From positions 2,232,001 to 2,296,000 of the forward strand of contig NZ_CP046619.1 of the NCBI RefSeq assembly GCF_009755725.1: 64,000 bases of DNA, written 5' to 3'. A program made the position numbers and the translations under genes. Under the pieces are notes generated by a model. That model was not told where the DNA came from and ran no database searches. It worked only from the letters and a program-made list of their open reading frames with translations. Of this stretch, positions 53,081 through 60,871 are shown one piece after another (position 1 is the first letter of the stretch; every line of letters begins with the position of its first letter). The DNA comes from Diaminobutyricimonas sp. LJ205 (lineage in GTDB: Bacteria; Actinomycetota; Actinomycetes; Actinomycetales; Microbacteriaceae).

Positions 53081-54817
53081 ATGGTCGATCTCACCGCCTC
53101 CCCCTTCAACCTCGATGCCGACGGTGTTCGGTGGGTGCGCGACACCATCGACTCGCTCACGCTCGAGGAGAAGATCGGGCAGCTATTCATCAACCTGAAC
53201 ACGTCATTCGCGCCCGAGTACCTCGACCGCATCGTCGGCACCTACGGGGTGGGCGGCATCCGCTACATGGGAGCCGGATCCACCGCGGTGCAGGAGCACA
53301 TCCGCTACGCGCAGTCCAAGGCGAAGGTGCCGCTGCTCGTCGCGTCGAACCCCGAGATGGGCGGCTTCGGCTCCATCGACGACGGCACCCTGGTGGCCAC
53401 GCACCTCAGCGCCGGCTCGCACCCGGACAAGTCCATCGCCCGCGACATGGGTCGGGTGGCCGGCCGGGAGACCGCCGCGCTCGGCTGCAACTGGGCGTTC
53501 GCGCCAATCGTGGACATCCACTACAACTGGCGCAACACGGTGATCAGCACCCGCTCCTTCGGCAACACCCCCGACGTGGTCATCGAGCGGGCCAAGGAGT
53601 ACTTCGACGGCCTGAGCGAGTCGAACTCGGTCGCCGCGATGAAGCACTTCCCGGGCGACGGCATCGACGAGCGCGACCAGCACGTGGTCACCACCTACAA
53701 CACGATGGACTACGACGAGTGGTCCGCGACCTTCGGTCGCGTCTACCGCGAGCTCATCGACCACGGCGTGCAATCGATAATGATCGGCCACATCGGCGCC
53801 CCCGAGCTGTCCAGGCACTTCCGGCCGGGAATGACCGACGCCGAGGTGATGCCGGCCACCCTCGCCCCCGAGTTGCTGCAGGACCTGCTGCGCGACGAGC
53901 TCGGCTTCAACGGCCTCATCCTGACCGACGCGTCGATGATGGTCGGCATGACCCAGGCGATGCGACGCCGCGACGCGGTCCCGGCTTCGATCGCCGCCGG
54001 CTGCGACATGTTCCTGTTCTTCCGCGATCCCGAAGAGGACCTGCGCTACATGCTGGACGGCTACCGTTCCGGGGTGATCACCGATGAGCGCCTGCAGGAA
54101 GCGCTCGAGCGCATCCTCGGCCTGAAGGCAACGCTCGGCCTGCACACCACGCCGCGCGAGCAGCTGGTGCCCGGGCCGGAGGCGCTCCAGGTGATCGGCA
54201 GCGCCGAGCACCACGCCATCGCCGCCGACATCGCCGACAAGACCGTCACGCTGGTCAAGGACACCCAGGGCAACTTACCGCTGGATCCGGCGAAGCACCG
54301 CCGCATCCGCTTGTATGGCGTGTCCGGCCAGGCGGACTTCACCGGCGTCGACCCGAGCGGCTTCCTCGACATCGCCAGGGAAGAACTCGAGGCCGTGGGC
54401 TTTGACGTGCACGTCTTCAAGAACGCCCTGCAGCGCGCCGCTGAGGGCGAGGAGCACGTGTACTTCCACACCGTGATGGGTGAAGAGGCGAACGAGAAGT
54501 ACTCGGAGCAGTACGACGCCGCGATCGTGTTCGCGAACGTCGCGGGCTTCGCCCAGGAGGCGAGCATCCGCATCAAGTGGTCGACGCCGATGGCCGCGGA
54601 GATCCCCTGGTATGTGACCGAGGTGCCGACCGTGTTCGTGTCACTGTTCCAGCCGAACCACCTGATCGACGTGCCGATGGTGAAGACGATGGTGCACGCG
54701 CACGCCCCGAGTCGCGAGGCGATTCACGCAACCGTCGAGAAGCTGATCGGGAAATCGCAGTTCACGGGCACGTTCAACGAGAACGTCTGGTGCGACACCT
54801 TCGGCACTCAGCTCTAA
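53081..54817 (+). CDS. Glycoside hydrolase family 3 protein, NagZ-like active site
   Basis: 578 residues. ATG 53081 has AGGAAG eight bases upstream; an in-frame GTG at 53072 is less likely. The N-terminal TIM barrel contains the KHFPGDG motif followed by DERDQH, an Asp-x-His pair like the acid/base dyad of NagZ-type N-acetylhexosaminidases, and the nucleophile Asp in LILTDASMM. An alpha/beta C-terminal domain follows. No signal peptide, so the substrate is cytosolic. It is divergent from the isomerase-importer operon and shares its operators. Beta-N-acetylhexosaminidase is favoured over beta-glucosidase. Codon 399 is TTA. Confidence 0.87.
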   Translation: MVDLTASPFNLDADGVRWVRDTIDSLTLEEKIGQLFINLNTSFAPEYLDRIVGTYGVGGIRYMGAGSTAVQEHIRYAQSKAKVPLLVASNPEMGGFGSIDDGTLVATHLSAGSHPDKSIARDMGRVAGRETAALGCNWAFAPIVDIHYNWRNTVISTRSFGNTPDVVIERAKEYFDGLSESNSVAAMKHFPGDGIDERDQHVVTTYNTMDYDEWSATFGRVYRELIDHGVQSIMIGHIGAPELSRHFRPGMTDAEVMPATLAPELLQDLLRDELGFNGLILTDASMMVGMTQAMRRRDAVPASIAAGCDMFLFFRDPEEDLRYMLDGYRSGVITDERLQEALERILGLKATLGLHTTPREQLVPGPEALQVIGSAEHHAIAADIADKTVTLVKDTQGNLPLDPAKHRRIRLYGVSGQADFTGVDPSGFLDIAREELEAVGFDVHVFKNALQRAAEGEEHVYFHTVMGEEANEKYSEQYDAAIVFANVAGFAQEASIRIKWSTPMAAEIPWYVTEVPTVFVSLFQPNHLIDVPMVKTMVHAHAPSREAIHATVEKLIGKSQFTGTFNENVWCDTFGTQL

Positions 54818-54856
54818 ACACTTTTATAGTGGCGGCAGTGCGAGTACCGTTCGGTC

Positions 54857-55573
54857 ATGGCGACCAGCCTTCATTCCCGAGTGGTCGACGAAATCGGCAG
54901 ACCCATCGTCGATGGGGATACTCCAGCGGGCGCAATCATGCTCGCCGACACGATCGAGAAACGGTTGCTGGTCAGCCGATCGGTGGTGCGCGAAGCGGTG
55001 CGGGTGCTGCAGTCGATGGGTTTGGTCGAATCGATCAAGCACCTCGGCATCCGGGTGCTGCCGCAGTCTCGCTGGAACTTCTACGATCCGCTGCTGATCC
55101 GCTGGCGGCTGGATGGCACGAACCGTGCCGCCCAGATTCGGTCACTCACCGAAGTGCGCTGCGGTGCGGAGCCGCTCGCCGCCGAGATGGCGGCCAGATA
55201 TTGCCCGCCGGCGATGGCGAACGAATTGTGCGCGCTGGCCGAGAAGCTGCGCGAAGCGGCAGGCGAGGGCGACATGGATCGCTTTGTGGAGCTCGATTTG
55301 CAGTTCCACAGCACCCTGTTTCGGGCATCCGGCAACGAGCTGTTCTCGATGCTTCAAAAGCCGGTGGCAGAGATTTTGGAACGGCGGGTCGAATTGGGGC
55401 TCATTCCGGAGAACCCGCTCGATGAATCACTCCAGAAGCATCTGGCAGCCGCCACCGCCATCCGGGACCGAGATCCAGAGCGGGCGCGAGCCGCGATGGC
55501 GACGGTGATGCAGCGCGCGATGGACGATCTCGCGCCGATGTGGGAACAAACCCCGCGCGTCTTCACCCTCTGA
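54857..55573 (+). CDS. GntR-family regulator with FCD domain
   Basis: A 238-residue regulator very similar to the 20427 protein: LHSRVVDEIGRPIVDGD start, HTH EKRLLVSRSVVREAVRVLQ, FCD motifs LELDLQFHSTLF and LGLIPENP. It lies 39 bases after GH3 and 66 bases before gndA, both on the same strand. A TATAGT at about 54826 may be its -10 box. Possible targets are gndA or the glycoside genes. Confidence 0.88.
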   Translation: MATSLHSRVVDEIGRPIVDGDTPAGAIMLADTIEKRLLVSRSVVREAVRVLQSMGLVESIKHLGIRVLPQSRWNFYDPLLIRWRLDGTNRAAQIRSLTEVRCGAEPLAAEMAARYCPPAMANELCALAEKLREAAGEGDMDRFVELDLQFHSTLFRASGNELFSMLQKPVAEILERRVELGLIPENPLDESLQKHLAAATAIRDRDPERARAAMATVMQRAMDDLAPMWEQTPRVFTL

Positions 55574-55639
55574 AACCACCCTTCCCCGGCGGCTACCCTT
55601 GATGGTGGTCTGCCATCGACAATCCAAGGAGCAACATAC

Positions 55640-57097
55640 GTGTCCGAAACTGGCGCAGAACAGGCAAACATCGGCGTAGTGGGACTGGCGGTGATGGGCT
55701 CGAACCTCGCCCGTAACCTCGCCAGCCGCGAGGGGAACACGGTCGCCGTGTTCAACCGCAGCTACGCCAAAACCGAGACCCTGGTCACCGAGCACCCCGA
55801 GGCGGGCTTCATCCCGGCTCAGACCTACGACGAATTCGCCGCATCGCTCTCGAAGCCGCGCACCGCGATCATCATGGTGCAGGCGGGACGAGGCACGGAT
55901 GCCGTGATCGACGAACTGGTCAAGGTCTTTGAGCCCGGCGACATCATCGTCGACGGCGGCAACGCCCTGTTCACCGACACCATCCGCCGCGAGAAGGCCG
56001 TCCGCGAGACGGGCATCAACTTCGTCGGTGCGGGCATCTCCGGCGGCGAAGAGGGCGCGCTGAACGGCCCGTCGATCATGCCCGGCGGCAGCGCCGAGGC
56101 GTGGCAGACGCTCGGCCCGATCCTCAAGTCGATCGCCGCGATCGCCGAGGGCGAGCCCTGCGTGACCCACGTCGGCACCGACGGCGCGGGACACTTCGTG
56201 AAGATGATCCACAACGGCATCGAGTACGCCGACATGCAGCTGATCGCCGAGGCCTACGACCTGATCCGTCGCGGCACCGGCAAGAGCCCGGCCGAGATCG
56301 CCGAGATCTTCGCCGAGTGGAACAAGGGCGAGCTCGAGAGCTACCTGATCGAGATCACCGCCGAGGTGCTGCGCCAGACGGATGCCTCCACCGGCAAGCC
56401 GCTCGTCGACGTGATCCTCGACCAGGCCGGCGCCAAGGGCACCGGCGCCTGGACCGTGCAGTCGGCGCTCGACCTCGGCATCCCGGTCTCCGGCATCGCC
56501 GAAGCGGTGTTCGCCCGCTCGCTGTCCTCCAAGCCGGCGCAGCGTGCCGCCGCGACCGCCCTGCCCGGACCGTCGACCGCGTTCACCGTCGCCGACGCGG
56601 ACGCCTTCGTCGAGGACGTGCGCCAGGCGCTGTACGCCTCGAAGATCATCGCCTACTCGCAGGGCTTCGACGCCATCGTGGCCGGCGCCGAGGAGTACGG
56701 CTGGGACATCAAGAAGGGCGAGATCGCGAAGATCTGGCGCGCCGGCTGCATCATCCGGGCGCAGTTCCTGAACCGCATCGCCGAGGCCTACGCCGCCGAC
56801 CCCGAGCTGGTCGCCCTGGTCACCGCGCCGTACTTCACCGAGGCCGTGTCCTCGGCGCAGGACGCCTGGCGTCGTGTCGTGATCGCGGCAACCCAGGCGG
56901 GCATCCCGTCGCCGGCGTTCTCGTCGTCGCTCGCGTACTACGACGGCCTGCGTGCCGACCGATTGCCGGCCGCGCTCGTGCAAGGTCAGCGCGACTTCTT
57001 CGGCGCGCACACCTACAAGCGCGTCGACCGTGACGGCACCTTCCACACCCTGTGGTCGGGCGACCGCAGCGAGATCCAGGCGGTCGACACCCACTAG
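55640..57097 (+). CDS. gndA: 6-phosphogluconate dehydrogenase, decarboxylating
   Basis: 485 residues: cofactor site IGVVGLAVMGSNLARN, the signature GISGGEEGALNGPSIMPGG (catalytic loop), catalytic Lys in HFVKMIHNGIEY, and the C-terminal dimerisation helices ending FGAHTYKRVDRDG. The length is that of the dimeric NADP-type GndA. It produces ribulose-5-phosphate, NADPH and CO2 from the product of the two gluconokinases. GTG start with AAGGAG nine bases upstream. Confidence 0.96.
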   Translation: MSETGAEQANIGVVGLAVMGSNLARNLASREGNTVAVFNRSYAKTETLVTEHPEAGFIPAQTYDEFAASLSKPRTAIIMVQAGRGTDAVIDELVKVFEPGDIIVDGGNALFTDTIRREKAVRETGINFVGAGISGGEEGALNGPSIMPGGSAEAWQTLGPILKSIAAIAEGEPCVTHVGTDGAGHFVKMIHNGIEYADMQLIAEAYDLIRRGTGKSPAEIAEIFAEWNKGELESYLIEITAEVLRQTDASTGKPLVDVILDQAGAKGTGAWTVQSALDLGIPVSGIAEAVFARSLSSKPAQRAAATALPGPSTAFTVADADAFVEDVRQALYASKIIAYSQGFDAIVAGAEEYGWDIKKGEIAKIWRAGCIIRAQFLNRIAEAYAADPELVALVTAPYFTEAVSSAQDAWRRVVIAATQAGIPSPAFSSSLAYYDGLRADRLPAALVQGQRDFFGAHTYKRVDRDGTFHTLWSGDRSEIQAVDTH

Positions 57098-57101
57098 TAC
57101 C

Positions 57102-57124
57102 CGCTGGTCGAGCTCGTCGAGACC
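57102..57124. repeat. Dispersed palindromic repeat, copy 5 (half element)
   Basis: One arm of the family (CGCTGGTCGAGCTCGTCGAG then ACC) begins four bases after the gndA stop, without a matching second arm. It is followed directly by CGCCGAGCCTACGC and a different long hairpin. Confidence 0.75.
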
Positions 57125-57132
57125 CGCCGAGC

Positions 57133-57178
57133 CTACGCAAATGGGGGTTATGCAGCCGCATAACCCCCATTTGCGTAG
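57133..57178. terminator. Long perfect hairpin between convergent gndA and oxidase genes
   Basis: The 21-bp perfect arms (CTACGCAAATGGGGGTTATG plus C, and its complement) surround the loop AGCC. The location between convergent genes suggests two-way termination, though no U-tract follows. Its left flank CCGCCGAGCCTRCGC is shared with the flank of the hairpin at 6267. Confidence 0.75.
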
Positions 57179-57195
57179 TGTCGCGGGGTGAGAAG

Positions 57196-58512
57196 TCAGG
57201 CGGGTTGCACGTTGTGGTTGCGTGAGAACAGGTTCTGCGGGTCCCACTCGCGCTTCACGGCCGCCAGCCGGCTGTAAATCTCGGGCGGGTAGACCTTCTC
57301 GGCGACTGAGGGCTCGGTCGAAGTCGAGAAGTTGCCGTACATCCCGTGCCCGCGCGCTTCGATCGCCTCCCACTGCTGCTCGACAACCTCACGGTTCGGC
57401 CCGGGCATGCCGGGGATCTCGAACACCGCGGCCATCGCGAAGAACTCCGCGTCGCGCGCGGGGAAGACTGAGTCGGACTGGGCAACGTCGGCGTACGCTC
57501 CCCCGAGGGTGCGCAGGAACAGCACCGACATCGGATACTCCTCACGGAAGCTCGCCAGATCGTCGATCAGGGCATCGTCCAGGTCGCTGGTCAGGATGTT
57601 GCCGCCGATGAAGCTTGGCATCGGAGCCCCCGGCTCCGCCGCCGGAGTCTCGAGCAGGATGTCCCGGTAGGGCTTCACCCCGATCTCCGCGACGCTCACG
57701 CCATCCAGTTCGATGAGCGGAGCCAGCAGCCGGCCCGCGTGCTCGACGTCGTCACCGATCACGCAGACGCTGACCGTCGCCCCCGCCGGCGCGCTCGGAT
57801 CCATCGGCGGCACGTCCATGTAGGTGGCGGTGACCTCGCGCGGTGCCGCCCGCATCAGGTCCCGCAAACGGCGCAGCACTGCCCGCTTGTCGCCGTCGAG
57901 TGCGAGGGTCGTCCAGACGATCGCGGGAAGCGGATGGGCGGCGAAGTCGAACCGGGTGACGATGCCGAAGTTGCCACCGCCGCCACGCAGGGCCCAGAAC
58001 AGCTCCGGATGCGACTGCGCCGACACCTCGAGCACCTCACCGTCGGCGGTGACCAGCTGCACGCCGACCAGCTGGTCGGCGGCAAGGCCCCAGGCGCGCA
58101 CCATCCAGCCGATGCCGCCGCCGAGCGTGAGCCCGCCGACGCCGACCGACGCAGTGTCTCCGGAGCTGATGCCCAGCCGCTGTTCGGCGAGCGTGCTCAC
58201 GACGGCACCCCAGGTGGCGCCGCCTCCGAGGTGCACGATGGTGCCGTCGAGTTCGATCTGATCGAGGGGGCTGAGGTCGACCAGCACCCCGCCGGGAATG
58301 CTCTGCCACGCGCTGTGACCGCCACCGCGGACGGCGACCGGCAGCCCGGCATCAACCGCGTGCCTGACTGCTGCCGAGACATCCGAAACCGATCTCGCCC
58401 GCACGATGACGTCAGGCTCGGAAGGTCCCGCATGTGAGTGCCGGGCAGTCTCCCATTCGTCGTCTCCCGGCGTGATGACTTGAGCAACCGATCGCAGTTC
58501 GTCCAGAATCAT
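57196..58512 (-). CDS. FAD-binding oxidoreductase, berberine-bridge-enzyme-like
   Basis: A 438-residue PCMH-fold flavoenzyme. The RGGGHSAWQ motif (about residue 60) holds the His that usually links FAD covalently. GLTLGGGIGWMVR and the LRGGGGNFGIVTRFDF stretch complete the FAD site, and the C-terminal BBE segment ends DPQNLFSRNHNV. These enzymes oxidise sugars, alkaloids or phenolics. There is no signal peptide. ATG 58512 is chosen because the upstream frame overlaps the permease gene region. The substrate is unknown. Confidence 0.9.
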   Translation of the reverse strand: MILDELRSVAQVITPGDDEWETARHSHAGPSEPDVIVRARSVSDVSAAVRHAVDAGLPVAVRGGGHSAWQSIPGGVLVDLSPLDQIELDGTIVHLGGGATWGAVVSTLAEQRLGISSGDTASVGVGGLTLGGGIGWMVRAWGLAADQLVGVQLVTADGEVLEVSAQSHPELFWALRGGGGNFGIVTRFDFAAHPLPAIVWTTLALDGDKRAVLRRLRDLMRAAPREVTATYMDVPPMDPSAPAGATVSVCVIGDDVEHAGRLLAPLIELDGVSVAEIGVKPYRDILLETPAAEPGAPMPSFIGGNILTSDLDDALIDDLASFREEYPMSVLFLRTLGGAYADVAQSDSVFPARDAEFFAMAAVFEIPGMPGPNREVVEQQWEAIEARGHGMYGNFSTSTEPSVAEKVYPPEIYSRLAAVKREWDPQNLFSRNHNVQPA

Positions 58513-58567
58513 GCGCGCTAGGTTACGCCGCGAGCGATTCGATGTCTGCCCCCTTCTTCGACGGCGA

Positions 58568-59797
58568 TCAACTGCGCGGCGAACGGGCGCGCAGCGACAA
58601 CGCACGGGCCACGACCCCGAGCAGCAGCACCCCCGCGGCACCCACGATCGCCTGCCACGGCAGGGTGAACGCAAGCACGAAGCATCCGATGATCCCGGCC
58701 ACCTGAACCGCGCGCGGCAGCCAGGCGCCCTCGGTCTGCCTGAGCGCGGACAGGTGCGCGATGGCGTAGTAGACCAGCACCGCGCAACTCGAGAACGCGA
58801 CCAGCCGGGCGGGCTCCAGCACGATCACTCCGACGATGGCGATCACCGCGACCGTGACCTCGGCCACGATCGGCGCGTGCGTGCGCTGGGAGACCCGCGC
58901 GAGCGGCCCGGGCAGGTCGCGCTGGCCGGCCATGGCCAGGCTAGTGCGGCTGAGGCCGGCGAGGATTCCCATCAGCGAGCCCAGGCAGGCAAGCGCCGCG
59001 AGCAGCCGCACCGGAACCTCCCAGCCGCTTCCGACAAGGTCGGCGAGCGGGGAGTCGGATGCCGCGAGCTGTTCCGCTCCGAGGACGCTGAGGCTCAGCC
59101 ATCCGACGATTCCGTAGACCACCAGCGCAATGGCCAGCGCGCCGATGATCGCCCGCGGCAGGGTGCGCCGCGGGTCGCGCACCTCTTCGCCGAGGGTGGC
59201 CATGCGTGCGTACCCGGCGAAGGCGAAGAAGATCAGGCCTGCCGACTGCAGTACGCCGTACCAGCCGGCATCCAGGTCCGGCAGGGCCGGGGTCGGAACC
59301 GAGCCCTGCCCGAGAACGCTCACCACGATGAACGCCAGGCCGGCCAGCACGATCGTGACGATGACGGTGCTCACCCGGGCGGTGCTGCGGATGCCGGCCG
59401 CGTTCAGGGTGGCGAACAGCACGATCGCGGCCACCGCGACCGCCCTGGCGTACTCCGGCCAGAGGTAGCTGCCGGCGATCAGCGCGATCGCTCCGGCCGA
59501 CGCGGTCTTTCCTGCCAGGAACAGCCAGCCGGCGGCGAAGCCCCACCACGGCCCGAGTTCGGCGCGGCCATAGGCGTAGGTGCCGCCGGAGACCGGATGC
59601 CGCATCGCCAGCTGTGCTGAGCTGAGTGCGTTCAGCGTGGCGATAACGCCGGCGAGGACGAGCCCGATCAGCAGGCCGTTGCCTGCGACCTCCGCCGCCG
59701 GAGCCCAGACGAAGAAGACGCCGGCTCCCATCATCGAGGCGAGCCCGATGGCGATCGCGTGGCCGGTACCGAGGTGACGCTGAAGTTGCACGCCCAA
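58568..59797 (-). CDS. APC-superfamily amino acid permease
   Basis: 409 residues with about 12 hydrophobic helices. Typical features are the first unwound helix GLASMMGAGVFFVWAPAA, the SSAQLAMRHPVSGGTYAYG motif, and FFAFAGYARMATLGEEVRDP in helix 6. It probably imports an amino acid or exchanges it for a related amine. It lies 55 bases before the FAD oxidase gene on the same strand. There is no functional link to the sugar genes. Confidence 0.88.
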   Translation of the reverse strand: MGVQLQRHLGTGHAIAIGLASMMGAGVFFVWAPAAEVAGNGLLIGLVLAGVIATLNALSSAQLAMRHPVSGGTYAYGRAELGPWWGFAAGWLFLAGKTASAGAIALIAGSYLWPEYARAVAVAAIVLFATLNAAGIRSTARVSTVIVTIVLAGLAFIVVSVLGQGSVPTPALPDLDAGWYGVLQSAGLIFFAFAGYARMATLGEEVRDPRRTLPRAIIGALAIALVVYGIVGWLSLSVLGAEQLAASDSPLADLVGSGWEVPVRLLAALACLGSLMGILAGLSRTSLAMAGQRDLPGPLARVSQRTHAPIVAEVTVAVIAIVGVIVLEPARLVAFSSCAVLVYYAIAHLSALRQTEGAWLPRAVQVAGIIGCFVLAFTLPWQAIVGAAGVLLLGVVARALSLRARSPRS

Positions 59798-59854
59798 ACG
59801 CTAGCGAAGCCGGGTGAACACCGCGGACTGCAGCCCCCGGTTTAGGGTTGAGGG

Positions 59855-60478
59855 GTGGACTCGCTCACCGAACTCGCCCGTATCGGAATCGTCCCGGTGG
59901 TGACCGTGGACGACGCGGCCACCGCACCGGACCTGGCCGCCGCCCTCGCCGCCGGCGGCATCGGCGCCGCCGAGATCGCACTGCGCACTCCGGACGGGCT
60001 CGAGGCGATCAAACGCGCCGCGGACGTGCCCGGCGTGATCGTCGGCGCCGGCACGGTACTCACGCCCGAGCAGGTCGACCAAGCCGTCGATGTCGGCGCC
60101 CGGTTCATCGTCAGCCCGGGGCTGAATCCCGCCGTCGTCGAACGTGCGCAGGAACTGCTGGTGCCGGTGCTGCCCGGGGTGGCGACGGCGTCCGAGGTGC
60201 AGGCGGCGCTCCGGCTGGGCGTCAACCAGTTGAAGCTGTTCCCGGCTTCCGTGCTCGGCGGCACCAGGCTGCTCGACGCGCTGCGCGGGCCGTTCCCGGA
60301 TGTCTCGTTCCTGCCGAGCGGCGGAGTGAGTATCCAGAACGCGGTGGAGTATGCGCGGCATCCGTCCGTCTTCGCCATCGGCGGCAGCTGGATGGTCGAG
60401 CGCAGCCTGATCGCCGGCGGCCGGTTCGATGAGGTGACCCGGCTCTCGGCCGAGGCCGTCGCCCTCATCCGCGGGTGA
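59855..60478 (+). CDS. eda: KDPG aldolase (second copy)
   Basis: 207 residues, class I aldolase: Glu in AEIALRTPDG, LPGVATASEVQAALRLG, Schiff-base Lys in QLKLFPAS (about residue 127), and FLPSGGVS phosphate-binding loop. This is the canonical bacterial Eda pattern, closer to E. coli Eda than the 26256 copy. It cleaves KDPG to pyruvate and glyceraldehyde-3-phosphate, closing the glucuronate route. GTG start, and it overlaps the following small gene by four bases. Confidence 0.93.
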   Translation: MDSLTELARIGIVPVVTVDDAATAPDLAAALAAGGIGAAEIALRTPDGLEAIKRAADVPGVIVGAGTVLTPEQVDQAVDVGARFIVSPGLNPAVVERAQELLVPVLPGVATASEVQAALRLGVNQLKLFPASVLGGTRLLDALRGPFPDVSFLPSGGVSIQNAVEYARHPSVFAIGGSWMVERSLIAGGRFDEVTRLSAEAVALIRG

Positions 60479-60819
60479 GCATGCAGCCGGAGCTCGACGG
60501 GTACGAGCCGCATCAGCCCCGCCGTCGTCGCCCCTGGGTGATGCGCGGGATTGTCATTCTCGCGCTCGCGGCGCTCGTGCTCCCCGGCATCCTGATCACC
60601 GCCGGGACCGCGTCGCGTACGGCGCACGCCGCCTGTGCCGCGTATGTCGGTTCGCTCGGCGTTGCCGACTACGACGTGCGCTTCGAGTGGTTCACCGCCG
60701 CCGGCACCGGCTGGCACTGCTTCGCGGTGCAGGGCGATCGGGAAGTCCTCGTCTGGCAGATGGGACTGATCCCGGGCGCCCCGCCATCGCAGCCGTTGAA
60801 GCGTCCGCAGGAGACCTAG
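60475..60819 (+). CDS. Small membrane-anchored protein of unknown function
   Basis: 114 residues. GTG 60475 overlaps the aldolase stop (GTGA); ATG 60481 is an alternative. A basic N-terminus (RRRRPWVMR) is followed by one hydrophobic helix (GIVILALAALVLPGILIT) and an extracytoplasmic domain with two cysteines (HAACAAYVG and WHCFAVQG) that could form a disulfide. I do not recognise the family. Coupling to eda may be only positional. Confidence 0.7.
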   Translation: MSMQPELDGYEPHQPRRRRPWVMRGIVILALAALVLPGILITAGTASRTAHAACAAYVGSLGVADYDVRFEWFTAAGTGWHCFAVQGDREVLVWQMGLIPGAPPSQPLKRPQET

Positions 60820-60842
60820 GGTCTCGACAGGCTCGACCAGCG
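60820..60842. repeat. Dispersed palindromic repeat, copy 6 (half element)
   Basis: GGTCTCGACAGGCTCGACCA plus GCG begins one base after the stop of the small gene. A degenerate second fragment (GGGCTCGACCCGCGGATC) follows at 60851. It lies between convergent genes. Confidence 0.75.
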
Positions 60843-60871
60843 GATGGGCCTGGGCTCGACCCGCGGATCGG

